NCBI GenBank assembly: GCA_934233745.1
Contig: CAKQGN010000001.1
Location: forward strand, 434,001 to 498,000
Direction of reading: 5' to 3'
DNA length: 64,000 bases
Origin: an uncultured Clostridia bacterium
GTDB taxonomy: Bacteria; Bacillota; Clostridia; Christensenellales; CAG-917
Numbering within the stretch: position 1 is the first letter of the stretch; every line of letters starts with the position of its first letter. This document shows positions 16,048 through 23,641 of this stretch, one piece after another. Below the pieces are notes generated by a model, which saw only the letters and a list, made by a program, of their open reading frames with translations, did no database searches and had not been told where the DNA came from. The position numbers were made by a program, and so were the translations under genes.

Positions 16048-16133
16048 AGCAATGTGAGGATATCATCGTGCGTTGCACGATATCATCACAAAGTGATATC
16101 ACCGCCGCAGGCGATATCATGTGCGCAGCATAT
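16048..16133. repeat. GATATCA-spaced hairpin array, second
   Basis: Four small palindromes (for example TCGTGCGTTGCACGA, CACAAAGTG, CGCCGCAGGCG) are separated by GATATCA. Confidence 0.65.
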
Positions 16134-16502
16134 GCCTGCGCATCACCTGCGAAGCGCGGCATTTTGTCGCATTTTCCCACTTTTATTAAAAAAAGTATAT
16201 CAAAAGATTTATCGTGGCGGGCGGGCGCAGGTATGCTCGCGCACATTCGCGTACATTCGCGCGTCACGCGCTCGCTTACGCACGTTATTATACAAAATAT
16301 GCATTTTATATATTATATACCGCATAAAATTATCAAAATATGCAAAATCATTGCATAAAAGCGTATAAATATCCAAAATTACATTGCGCAAGAAAACCGA
16401 CATAATCGTACATATGTACGGACATCATACATTTGATGTGGATAAAATCATGCGTTTTGTAGGGAAAAATGTTGAAACCTAAAGAAAATCTTAATTTTGG
16501 TG
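16134..16502. other. Gene-free region with alternating RY tract and 14-bp palindrome
   Basis: No gene is seen. A CG/CA-rich alternating tract spans about 16221-16285. CGTACATATGTACG (16407-16420) is a perfect palindrome, followed by ACATCA/TGATGT. These could be regulator sites for the promoter at 16503. Confidence 0.45.
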
Positions 16503-16531
16503 TTGACATTTATGCATTGTCGATTTATAAT
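16503..16531 (+). promoter_or_regulatory. Consensus sigma-A promoter toward the 17067 surface gene
   Basis: TTGACA (16503-16508), 17-nt spacer, TATAAT (16526-16531): a full match to the consensus. It lies outside the inverted repeat shared with the gene at 21093. The leader to the 17067 start would be about 530 nt and contains REP elements. Confidence 0.8.
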
Positions 16532-16671
16532 TCATGTATAAACGAATCGCATGTGTGCGTGTATGTACATGTACGTGCGCGCATATAATGGAGTGAAGAG
16601 GGCAGACGGTTGCGCAAATTCGCAATTTTACACCCCACCCGATAGACAAGTGGAATATTCCGATTCTTCCT

Positions 16672-16767
16672 TGTCATTGCGAGGAGCAACGAATGTTGCG
16701 ACGTGGCAATCTAGCGGAGCGAAATGCGCCTGTCGGCTGGATTCCCACGCTGTCGCTCTGAATGACA
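16672..16767 (+). repeat. REP-like element, copy 2
   Basis: Matches the copy at 15902-15996 and, in inverted orientation, 21211-21306. It forms the outer part of the inverted repeat around the two surface genes; TTGCGCAAATTCGCAATTTT just outside (from 16612) is shared too. Confidence 0.75.
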
Positions 16768-16816
16768 AAATGGTGGGACACCCACACCCGAAAGCACAAC
16801 GTGTGACACCCCGTCC

Positions 16817-16904
16817 CCATGTGTCATCCTGAGGCACGAAGTGCCGTGAGGATCTCCTGGAAAGGAAACGATGTGAATTGTCGCAAGTACAGCGCACAAC
16901 AATC
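16817..16904 (+). repeat. ATCTCCTGGAAAGG repeat, copy 2
   Basis: Second copy of the block at 15838-15890, preceded by CACGAAGTGCCGTGAGG. It is followed by a partial REP-like fragment (16916-16964). These insertions are absent from the mirrored arm at 21.2 kb. Confidence 0.65.
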
Positions 16905-16964
16905 CGATTCTTCCGTGTCATTCCGAGGGAGCGGAGTGACCGTGGGAATCCAGCCGTAAGGCGC

Positions 16965-17152
16965 ACCCACCCGAACGCACAACAAAACAAAAACAAAAAA
17001 ATAAAAAAATAAAATTTGGGATAAAGTTTTTTAGAAAGGGGCTTTATTCCGATAAGGAGAAAAACGATGAAAAAGAAAGGTTTGATTATTTCAACAGTCG
17101 TGATGGTTGTTGTCTTGATTGCATCTCTCACCACCGCTACATACGCTTGGTT
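16965..17152 (+). repeat. Outer inverted repeat, left arm
   Basis: About 188 bp running from ACCCGAACGCACAACAAAAC through the ribosome site and the first 86 coding bases of the 17067 gene. It matches the reverse complement of 21009-21196 except for one base in an A-run and a few outer bases. The first 83 coding bases or more are identical in both genes. Confidence 0.9.
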
Positions 17153-18329
17153 CTCGGCGCAAGCAAGTGCGACAGTTGATGATCTAGCATTCACAACCAA
17201 GGCTGCAGATGGTCTTCAAATCGCTATGAAAAATGCTGGCTCAACAACTGCAGAATATGTTTCGGGCAACCTTACATACAACCCTGCTGCAACCGATAAT
17301 ACCTATTGGGAAGGCGATGTGAATGATTGGGGTACTAACCTAGGTTTTGATGCTATTGATATTGGTGAAATTACGGATGCAGTAACCTATCATACTACTC
17401 AAAATTATCCTGTATTTAGCGGATATACACCCGTTGCTGTTTTAGCGGTTAATACCACATATTACATTCCCACAAAACATGAAAATATTACTACTAAAGA
17501 CGGATTTGATGCAATCTCAGGAGCAAAGTATTATGAGAAAGAATCTAAATATGTTCTTGCCAATAAATTAATTGATAGCGTAACAACTTACTACACAGTC
17601 AAGTCAACAAAAACGGGAAAAACAGCAGCAGAGCTTCCCAATAACTATACAGCAAATTCTTGGTGGGCAAGAGCTACAAGCACTGCGACTATAACACCTG
17701 AAGGCATTGAGAATAATGGCCAATTCCTCGTGCCTACTGGTTATGATGATTCTATTAACCCAATCGGTTATGCAAGTGCGGTTAGAAATGGCAATTATTA
17801 CTATTTGACAATGGCTGTAAAACCAGTTACTGACGTTGACAAACTTGGTTTGAAGATGACATTTGGTGCCACACAAAATAAAGCAGCACAAACACTTGAT
17901 ACCTCTGTTACTCAAGGCAATCTAAATGGTGCTATGGCAGCTGCAACTCGTTGTAATATTCTTTTTGAAAACAGCGCACTTCAAACTGCAAATAAGTCAA
18001 AACAAAATATTGCTCCGTTCAGCGCATTCTATGTTGATGGAACATCGCTGAAAAAATATACAGGTGCAGATGATGCTTCGTTTAAGAGCAATGAAGATGG
18101 TGCATACAATGCTACTGGTGTATATGAATATGTGCTGTCAGACACTTCCGTCAAGGCTGGTACGATCTACTATATCACTATGGAAATTTGGATTGAAGGT
18201 ACAGATGCTGAATGTATTCAAGAAACTGCAGGGGGAGGCATAACACTCAAAATGGAATTTGTCTATGACAAAAATGGAAATACCCCGGTTGCTGACTTCG
18301 CTGCTGGAACTACTGTTACATGGGCATAA
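17067..18329 (+). CDS. SipW-type-signal surface protein A
   Basis: 420-residue secreted protein. The N-terminus (MKKKGLIIS then a hydrophobic helix and TTATYAWFSA) is a SipW-cognate signal like those of TasA and camelysin, cleaved by an ER-type signal peptidase; two candidates are encoded at 22465 and 28638. The mature part is Thr/Asn/Ala-rich and beta-prone, with no LPXTG anchor. IWIEGTDAECIQETAGG near the C-terminus is shared with the proteins at 14490 and 21093. AAGGAG precedes the ATG. It is probably a fibre or matrix subunit (inference). The signal region is identical at DNA level to the oppositely oriented gene B, while the bodies differ greatly, suggesting recombination between the 5' ends. 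Confidence 0.82.
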   Translation: MKKKGLIISTVVMVVVLIASLTTATYAWFSAQASATVDDLAFTTKAADGLQIAMKNAGSTTAEYVSGNLTYNPAATDNTYWEGDVNDWGTNLGFDAIDIGEITDAVTYHTTQNYPVFSGYTPVAVLAVNTTYYIPTKHENITTKDGFDAISGAKYYEKESKYVLANKLIDSVTTYYTVKSTKTGKTAAELPNNYTANSWWARATSTATITPEGIENNGQFLVPTGYDDSINPIGYASAVRNGNYYYLTMAVKPVTDVDKLGLKMTFGATQNKAAQTLDTSVTQGNLNGAMAAATRCNILFENSALQTANKSKQNIAPFSAFYVDGTSLKKYTGADDASFKSNEDGAYNATGVYEYVLSDTSVKAGTIYYITMEIWIEGTDAECIQETAGGGITLKMEFVYDKNGNTPVADFAAGTTVTWA

Positions 18330-18352
18330 TTCCAATACACTTGATAAAAATT

Positions 18353-18418
18353 ACAACAATATACAAGTCCCGATTCACACCGAATCGGGACTTGTGTTTT
18401 TTTTATCCCTCTTGAATT
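18353..18418 (+). repeat. Inner inverted repeat, left arm, with terminator
   Basis: Matches the reverse complement of 19729-19793 apart from one base in the T-run. It contains a terminator: ACAAGTCCCGATTC (18363-18376) with GAATCGGGACTTGT (18382-18395) and eight T. Its outer end, CCCTCTTGAATT, supplies the -35 of the next promoter. Confidence 0.9.
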
Positions 18419-18440
18419 GTCCACCCGTCAATGTTATAAT
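18412..18440 (+). promoter_or_regulatory. Promoter of the nucleotidyltransferase-like gene
   Basis: TTGAAT (18412-18417, inside the inner repeat), 17-nt spacer, TATAAT (18435-18440). Confidence 0.8.
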
Positions 18441-18470
18441 TTTGGTAGAAAGCCACAAAGGAGGAATAAT

Positions 18471-19115
18471 ATGGCATATCATTTTGCAAAGAAAGCAGAT
18501 GTTAAAGAAACCAACAAATGGTGTGTTGAAATTTTGAATGAAGTGCAAACCATTGTAAAAGATTATTTTACATTTTCGTATGAATTGATTGGAAGTGGTG
18601 GCAATCGCCTTGTAACATACAATGACGGTAATCCATTTGATTTGGACTACAATATTATTATCCAAAAAGACAAGCAACATTTGCTCCAACAGCCAGACCA
18701 AATAAAAGATATATTCTTCAAAGCGTTTCAAAAGACTTTTTGCAAGAATATCAAAGATTTCAACCGAACAAACTATATAAAAATCAACAATTCAAAATCA
18801 GTTATAACTGTTAAAAATATTGAATATGGGAATTTGGCATTTTCTTTTGATGTCGCAATTTTGAGGCAACACCCCAACGGATATTTTGAAAAAATAATTT
18901 TTGATAAAAAGAATAATCGCTATATCTGGAATCAAGTCAAGGACTCAAAAGATTTGAACGATAAAGTTTTGCATGTAAAACAAAGACCTGGCTGGAACGC
19001 TGTGAGAGAACGCTATCTTGAATTGAAAAATAATAGTTTGCGAAACAATGATGAAACAAAATCGTTTTCGATATTCATTCAGGTCATAAACGAGTTATAT
19101 CAACATCTTGAATAA
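18471..19115 (+). CDS. Predicted nucleotidyltransferase (Pol-beta-like fold)
   Basis: 214-residue protein. The pattern GSGGNRL (41-47), DLDYNI (57-62) and a third acidic strand FDVAIL (about 130-135) matches the hG[GS]...DxD...D layout of nucleotidyltransferases. The substrate is unknown; candidates are a toxin-antitoxin type transferase (MNT-like) or a nucleotide-second-messenger enzyme. AAAGGAGG lies before the ATG. It faces a HEPN-like gene across a shared terminator, and both sit between two mirrored surface genes. The AT content is clearly higher than in the housekeeping genes, which fits transfer. Family assignment is by motif only. Confidence 0.65.
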   Translation: MAYHFAKKADVKETNKWCVEILNEVQTIVKDYFTFSYELIGSGGNRLVTYNDGNPFDLDYNIIIQKDKQHLLQQPDQIKDIFFKAFQKTFCKNIKDFNRTNYIKINNSKSVITVKNIEYGNLAFSFDVAILRQHPNGYFEKIIFDKKNNRYIWNQVKDSKDLNDKVLHVKQRPGWNAVRERYLELKNNSLRNNDETKSFSIFIQVINELYQHLE

Positions 19116-19134
19116 CTCTCAAATCTATTAGATA

Positions 19135-19175
19135 ACCACCAACGGCGCGGAATCTTCCGCGCCGTTGAGTTGGTT
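19135..19175. terminator. Bidirectional terminator between convergent genes
   Basis: CAACGGCGCGGAA (19140-19152) pairs with TTCCGCGCCGTTG (19155-19167); T- or A-rich flanks lie on both sides. Confidence 0.75.
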
Positions 19176-19665
19176 AATTAAAAAGATTATTGTAACGTTG
19201 TTGCTCATCTTTCATAATTTTTGCAAGGTCTTCATTTATCAATGACATTTCTTCAATTAAATTTTCCAATCTTTCATAATAGAATGTTGGATTTGTTTCT
19301 ATCAAATTCATTTGCAAATCTTCCTTAAACAATTGGTGTACAACATAATTGCGTTCATCACACATTTCGTCCAATCTGTTTTGAGATTGCTGGACAAAGT
19401 AACCGTGTTCTTGTGCCTTTTTGAGGCCATATCCAAGCGGCTTACATTCGAGTATATGATACCATTTTTCTGCTTTTTGACTTATGTTATTAAATTTTTT
19501 ATAAGACATATTTTTGCTCTTATAGAAATTTTCACACAGTTCGTCTAGTGCCAATATATTGGCAATGTTGTACTCAATCATTTGCGACAAATGCACCACA
19601 AGCCCAACCTTGCCCAACAAAGTAAAATATTGTTCTTCTTGCAATGAAAATTGTTGTTTACTCAT
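19174..19665 (-). CDS. HEPN-like helical protein
   Basis: 163-residue, all-helical, charged protein. RNYVVH (105-110) fits the HEPN ribonuclease motif R-polar-x3-H within a predicted helix, with long helices before and after. HEPN proteins often pair with nucleotidyltransferases in toxin-antitoxin and defence modules; here the partner-like gene is convergent rather than in the same operon. The start at 19665 is preceded by GAGGAG on the minus strand; an upstream in-frame ATG would run into the promoter. The assignment is tentative: one short motif and fold prediction by eye. Confidence 0.5.
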   Translation of the reverse strand: MSKQQFSLQEEQYFTLLGKVGLVVHLSQMIEYNIANILALDELCENFYKSKNMSYKKFNNISQKAEKWYHILECKPLGYGLKKAQEHGYFVQQSQNRLDEMCDERNYVVHQLFKEDLQMNLIETNPTFYYERLENLIEEMSLINEDLAKIMKDEQQRYNNLFN

Positions 19666-19706
19666 AACTAACTCCTCAAAAAATATCTCCCATATGTGGT
19701 GAGGAA

Positions 19707-19735
19707 ATTTTAGCACAACAACAGGCAAAATTCAA
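19707..19735 (-). promoter_or_regulatory. Promoter of the HEPN-like gene
   Basis: On the minus strand: TTGAAT (19730-19735), 17-nt spacer, TAAAAT (19707-19712). The -35 lies in the inner inverted repeat, mirroring the promoter at 18412. Confidence 0.75.
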
Positions 19736-19793
19736 GAGGGATAAAAAAACACAAGTCCCGATTCGGTGTGAATCGGGACTTGTATATTGTTGT
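19729..19793 (-). repeat. Inner inverted repeat, right arm, with terminator of surface gene B
   Basis: Reverse complement of 18353-18418. It holds the minus-strand terminator of the 21093 gene: the 14-bp stem at 19751-19764/19770-19783 followed, on the minus strand, by a U-run (A-run 19743-19749). Confidence 0.9.
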
Positions 19794-19818
19794 GATTTTT
19801 TTCAAATCTTTTGAATTA

Positions 19819-21093
19819 TCAGCCACCAACTGCTTGAATTGTAAGCTCTTTTGCATCTTTGCCTTGAGTTTGCACAACAACTTTTGTTGTTCCGGCTGTT
19901 GCAGTCACAGTACCAGTAGAGGTGAATTTGCCATTTGACCATGTTCCAGCAATGGTTTCTTCGCCAATTTTGACAGTCGTATTTGTTGCAGTATAGGTTG
20001 TCTCTCCGCCTTCAATTTCAAGTTTATTGTCAGCAGTAAGTTTTGCAGATGTCGCTTTAGTCTCTGCATTTGCACAGTCAAAGAACATTTTTATATCACC
20101 AGATGCCGTTTTGCCTTGGCCGTTACAGTCAGTATCTGCACCTGCCATATAAATAACAACCTCCACTTGCGTAATCTTATTTACTTCAGTATCAAGTCCG
20201 CTAATAACACAAGCCATAGAACCTGTTGGTAGTGTTCCACCTATTGCGGTAGAATATGCAGTTGCAATAGTGCCTGTCACATTAGTTGTAATATCACCTT
20301 TTTTTGTTGTGCCTTTGTTTGTGCCATAAACGTCGACTTCTGTCCAATTCGGTTCAGCTGCGCCGTCTTTCCTTACTCGATAAGCAACGTGTATTGAAGC
20401 AAGTATGCCAAGAGTGCTAGTGTCTGAAGAAGGTGAAATCATGACAACAAAATTGTTTCTATCAAGTGCCTTTGTCGGTTGAACGCCAAGAATGAAATGC
20501 GCATAATCGCCCGCACCTTCACCATTAATATTTGCTCTAGCCAACGATTGGTTTGTCAAATCATTCGACCCCTGTGCCTTGTTTGCAGCTATGACAGCTG
20601 TTTTGCCTGTCGTTGTATTGCCATATGCGATTGAACCATCTTGGTTTGGAGTATCTGTAACCCAAAAACGCGTATTTGCTGTTGTTGCTTTTGATGCATT
20701 ATCCTCAGATGTTGCCTCGGCGGAAGTAGTTAAACCAACAGCTTTTGCTTGTGAACCCCAATTGATATTGTGTTCAAGAGTTGCGCTTAACCCATCGGAA
20801 CCACCACTCCACGAGCCAGGATTATTGATTTTCCCTGGTCCTGAATCGTTTGTTGTACCAGTTGTAAAAGTAACAGAACCAGTTGTAAATTCTCCAGCTG
20901 AGGGATTTTGGCTTAATGAATATTCTTTTTTCATACCAATGTTAACAGCATTTGAAGATACGACTGAAACATTGAAACCAGATATTTCAGTTTTGTTCGA
21001 TGCCGTAAACCAAGCGTATGTAGCGGTGGTGAGAGATGCAATCAAGACAACAACCATCACGACTGTTGAAATAATCAAACCTTTCTTTTTCAT
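19819..21093 (-). CDS. SipW-type-signal surface protein B
   Basis: 424-residue secreted protein with the same signal as protein A (TTATYAWFTA cleavage region), identical over at least 83 coding bases, then a diverged Thr/Ala/Gly-rich beta-type body. GADTDCNGQGKTASGDIKMFF corresponds to the EGTDAEC...ITLKMEF region of protein A. The last 75 residues (from about TSAKLTADNKLEIEGG) look like a small Ig-like or bacterial-Ig repeat and are absent from A. AAGGAG precedes the start. No promoter as good as the one at 16503 is visible upstream on the minus strand. Probable fibre subunit or variant of A (inference). Confidence 0.8.
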   Translation of the reverse strand: MKKKGLIISTVVMVVVLIASLTTATYAWFTASNKTEISGFNVSVVSSNAVNIGMKKEYSLSQNPSAGEFTTGSVTFTTGTTNDSGPGKINNPGSWSGGSDGLSATLEHNINWGSQAKAVGLTTSAEATSEDNASKATTANTRFWVTDTPNQDGSIAYGNTTTGKTAVIAANKAQGSNDLTNQSLARANINGEGAGDYAHFILGVQPTKALDRNNFVVMISPSSDTSTLGILASIHVAYRVRKDGAAEPNWTEVDVYGTNKGTTKKGDITTNVTGTIATAYSTAIGGTLPTGSMACVISGLDTEVNKITQVEVVIYMAGADTDCNGQGKTASGDIKMFFDCANAETKATSAKLTADNKLEIEGGETTYTATNTTVKIGEETIAGTWSNGKFTSTGTVTATAGTTKVVVQTQGKDAKELTIQAVGG

Positions 21094-21196
21094 CGTTTTT
21101 CTCCTTATCGGAATAAAGCCCCTTTCTAAAAAACTTTATCCCAAATTTTATTTTTTTATTTTTTTTGTTTTTGTTTTGTTGTGCGTTCGGGTGTGG
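21009..21196 (-). repeat. Outer inverted repeat, right arm
   Basis: Reverse complement of 16965-17152: 5' coding end, ribosome site and A-rich leader. Together with the REP copies the shared sequence continues to about 21345. Confidence 0.9.
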
Positions 21197-21210
21197 GTAT
21201 CCCACCATTT

Positions 21211-21306
21211 TGTCATTTAGAGCGATAGCGTGGGAATCCAGCCGACAGGCGCATTTCGCTCCGCTAGATTGCCACGTCGCAACATTCGTTGCTCCTCGCA
21301 ATGACA
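21211..21306 (-). repeat. REP-like element, copy 3
   Basis: Inverted copy of 16672-16767, differing at a few positions (for example CTATCGCTCTAAATGACA for CTGTCGCTCTGAATGACA). Confidence 0.75.
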
Positions 21307-21441
21307 CGTGGGGGTGGGGTGTAAAATTGCGAATTTGCGCAAAAATCGTCGCTGTGGCAACTGCAACGCTCACAGGTGCGCATTGCCGAGAGCCACGCTA
21401 GGTTTTTTCACAGGTAAAAGTACGTGTAATTTGAATTGCAA

Positions 21442-21714
21442 TTTCCCCTTTCCTCAGGTGTTTTCCCCCTCGCCGTTCCCCCTTAAAATGGAACCCACGG
21501 CGACCGCGGAGCGGGGGACAACACTCAACGCTCGCATAGATAGGGCATTTCACTCATTATGCCACTTCGCCTGCGTGGCGGCTCCGCAACAGAATGCCAC
21601 GCATTCTCGTACTAACCGTCAAGCTCGGTGTTCGCTACGGTCGTCGCCTTGCGACTCCAATTCCGTCTTCGAATAGGCATATACCGTGCATGAGAACGCT
21701 TTGAATAAGTTTTT
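21442..21714 (-). repeat. Large structured element, copy B (upstream of surface gene B)
   Basis: Minus-strand member of the four-copy family. It has ACCGAGCTTGACGG, AGTACGAG, GTGGCATAATGAG, CCCTATCTATGCGAG and the 3' block ACACCTGAGGAAAGGGGAAA. The variable hairpin is GCGTGGC/GCCACGC (21573-21579 and 21596-21602). It is oriented toward the 21093 gene, about 350 nt away. Confidence 0.72.
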
Positions 21715-21741
21715 GAAAATAGAAAAATCAAAAATTGTAAT

Positions 21742-21769
21742 AAAAAAACCCTACTGAATAGTAGGGTTT
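21742..21769 (-). terminator. Minus-strand terminator beside the tRNA-Ser fragment
   Basis: AAACCCTAC and GTAGGGTTT form the stem, followed on the minus strand by a U-run. Confidence 0.7.
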
Positions 21770-21982
21770 CAATTTGTTGGCGGAGAAGCAGGGATTTGTT
21801 CAATAGCGAGCAAGCAAGTTAACTTGCAAAAGCGAGCGTCAGCCTGGCGGTGACAGGGTTCACTTTGCGCAAAACGCAAAGTGCAAAGCAATGAAGTATT
21901 GCTTTGCAAAATCACTGCAAAAAGGTAACAAAAAAGCACTCTTGCGAGTGCTTCAATTTGTTGGCGGAGAAGCAGGGATTTG
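21768..21982. repeat. tRNA-Ser 3'-end duplication (31-bp direct repeats, 184 bp apart)
   Basis: The 31 bases at 21952-21982, covering the tRNA-Ser 3' end and flank, recur at 21768-21798. Each copy is followed on the minus strand by a terminator. The DNA between holds short hairpins such as TTTGCGCAAAACGCAAA. This is the third tRNA-end duplication in the window. Confidence 0.75.
21930..21953 (-). terminator. Terminator of tRNA-Ser
   Basis: On the minus strand GAAGCACTC-GCAA-GAGTGCTTTTTTG. Confidence 0.85.
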
Positions 21983-22053
21983 AACCCTGGCTACGATTCA
22001 CTCGTACTACTCCCTTAGCAGGGGAGCCCCTTCGGCCTCTTGGGTACTTCTCC
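21962..22053 (-). tRNA. tRNA-Ser (GCT)
   Basis: Class II tRNA on the minus strand: acceptor GGAGAAG/CTTCTCC, anticodon GCT (plus-strand AGC at 22017-22019), long variable arm, discriminator G and encoded CCA (21962-21964). TTGACA lies upstream on the minus strand near 22095. Confidence 0.96.
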
Positions 22054-22237
22054 AAAAAAATAATAAACAGAATATTTGTTTGTCAAGGGGCATTTTGCCG
22101 ATTGACTTGGTTATAATAGCACATGATTTGAAACATTGTCAATGATTTTTGTATAAATGCGACGATGGTTTTGCGCCGTATTGGCGCATGTCATGCAGAA
22201 TAATTGTCAAACTTGGTGTTTTGTCATATTTTTGCTG

Positions 22238-22266
22238 TTGACACGGGCGGGGTTTTCAGCTAAAAT
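22238..22266 (+). promoter_or_regulatory. Promoter of the SipW/McrB-like block
   Basis: TTGACA (22238-22243), 17-nt spacer, TAAAAT (22261-22266). Confidence 0.85.
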
Positions 22267-22273
22267 ACATAGT

Positions 22274-22291
22274 GTATAGTTATAACTATAC
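22274..22291. promoter_or_regulatory. 18-bp perfect palindrome at the transcription start (operator candidate)
   Basis: GTATAGTTATAACTATAC begins 8 nt after the -10 of the promoter at 22238, where a repressor would block initiation. No regulator gene is adjacent. Confidence 0.6.
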
Positions 22292-22464
22292 GCTACAGCA
22301 AAATCATTCGAGCAAAGCGGCGCGATTGCGCGTTCCGTTGAAGGGCAATAAGCATGGCTCGGTGACGTCAATAGTCATTCGTTTTCTTCTCGGCTGCGCC
22401 GTTGGCGCGGAGTGGGGCAATAAGTCGTGAGTCGAAAGTGAAGAAGCATCATAAGGAAGACAGT

Positions 22465-23442
22465 ATGAACATCAAGGAAAAACTCGCGTCCTCTTCCAAA
22501 AAGGAACGCACTCCTCAGCAACAAAAGGCCATGACCATTCTCAATTGGGTGGCAACCGCAGTTTGCATTATTGTAATTATTTTTGCGCTGATTGTGGCGA
22601 TTTTTACCATTGCCGGCTCTACAAGCAAGGACCATCTCACAAGATTCGGTGACAAGATTTATCTCAACGTCGCGTCCGACTCAATGGAGCCGACTTTCAG
22701 CACCAGCGACGTGATTATCGCAAATGCGTTCAACTATGAAAAACAACTTGCAGAACTAAAAGTCGGACAAGTCGTCACTTTCAAGACTACGGTGCGCTCG
22801 GGCGGAAATACCTATGAGGTTTTCAACACCCACAGAATCGTCAGAATCAACTTTGAAGAAAACGGCACGACCGTAAGAAACTTCACCACGCGCGGCGACA
22901 ATTCAAAATCCGCAGACAAGGATAATTCCAAACTTTCATGGAAAGAAGCCATTGTTCAAAACACGCTTGGTCTCACTGAAACAGTGGCTCCGTCCAACAT
23001 CGTTGCCACTTGGGGCAGTGTGGACGAAAACGGCAATTTCACGTCAGGCAAGATGCTCAAGGGCGTAGGCGGATTTGCCAACTTCATTCAAGACACAGAG
23101 CACTTTGGCGCAAACCATAAGATGCGTTTCTTCTGCATCGTGGTTTTGCCGCTTATTTTGCTGTTTGTGATTTACGCATTTGTTTTGGTGCGTACTCTCG
23201 TCATTGCAAAACTCGAAAATCAACGCAAGGTGCAATCCGAGCAAGTCATCACGGTGGACAGCCTCTCCGACGAGGAAAAACGCCGTCTTGCCCAAGAGTA
23301 CCTGGCGTCTTTGCAGGCGCAGACAGGCGGTGATACGTCCGATACAAAAGCCGATGACGCTCAAACCGACGAAACTTCAACCGACAAGTCGGACAGTTCG
23401 GACGTCAGCGACGACAATGCAAGCGAGGATAAACCCGAATAA
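22465..23442 (+). CDS. SipW/ER-type signal peptidase I with long cytoplasmic tail
   Basis: 325-residue membrane peptidase. One helix (about 26-50) precedes the catalytic domain: SDSMEPTF gives nucleophile Ser73, and THRIV gives His123, so it is the Ser-His (ER/SipW) type rather than the Ser-Lys LepB type. RGDNSKSAD matches the conserved GDN box. A second helix (about 228-250) is followed by an acidic cytoplasmic tail of about 75 residues. AAGGAAG precedes the ATG at 22465. It very likely processes the TATYAWF signals at 17067 and 21093. The downstream McrB-like gene follows after 199 bp. Confidence 0.85.
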   Translation: MNIKEKLASSSKKERTPQQQKAMTILNWVATAVCIIVIIFALIVAIFTIAGSTSKDHLTRFGDKIYLNVASDSMEPTFSTSDVIIANAFNYEKQLAELKVGQVVTFKTTVRSGGNTYEVFNTHRIVRINFEENGTTVRNFTTRGDNSKSADKDNSKLSWKEAIVQNTLGLTETVAPSNIVATWGSVDENGNFTSGKMLKGVGGFANFIQDTEHFGANHKMRFFCIVVLPLILLFVIYAFVLVRTLVIAKLENQRKVQSEQVITVDSLSDEEKRRLAQEYLASLQAQTGGDTSDTKADDAQTDETSTDKSDSSDVSDDNASEDKPE

Positions 23443-23463
23443 ACAGTTTTGATTTTTCCGAAT

Positions 23464-23574
23464 TTCGATTTCGCGCATTGCGCGTGCGCAAAATCGAAGT
23501 ACCCTTTTGCAAAGTCGATACGTTTATCCGTTTTTAGGATAGGGGACATCGCGAATCGGGCTGACTTTGCAAAC
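23464..23574. other. Structured spacer between peptidase and ATPase genes
   Basis: TTCGATTT-c-GCGCA pairs with TGCGC-a-AAATCGAA (23464-23498). Further on, TTTGCAAAGTC (23508-23518) is complementary to GACTTTGCAAA (23564-23574). No U-tract follows, so these are not simple terminators. Confidence 0.5.
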
Positions 23575-23641
23575 GTTCGCATTGTGCGGGCGTCGGCTAT
23601 CGCGGGAGGCGAGATGCCGAATATAAAATATATCGACAACA

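Noticed and set aside
15636..16133. CRISPR array
   Set aside because: Repeat units are short palindromes with variable sequence and a 7-nt constant spacer; there are no unique spacers of regular length and no cas genes.
15742..16368. Several small frames in the 15.7-16.9 kb region
   Set aside because: All consist of REP and hairpin repeats; none has a ribosome site or a recognisable product.
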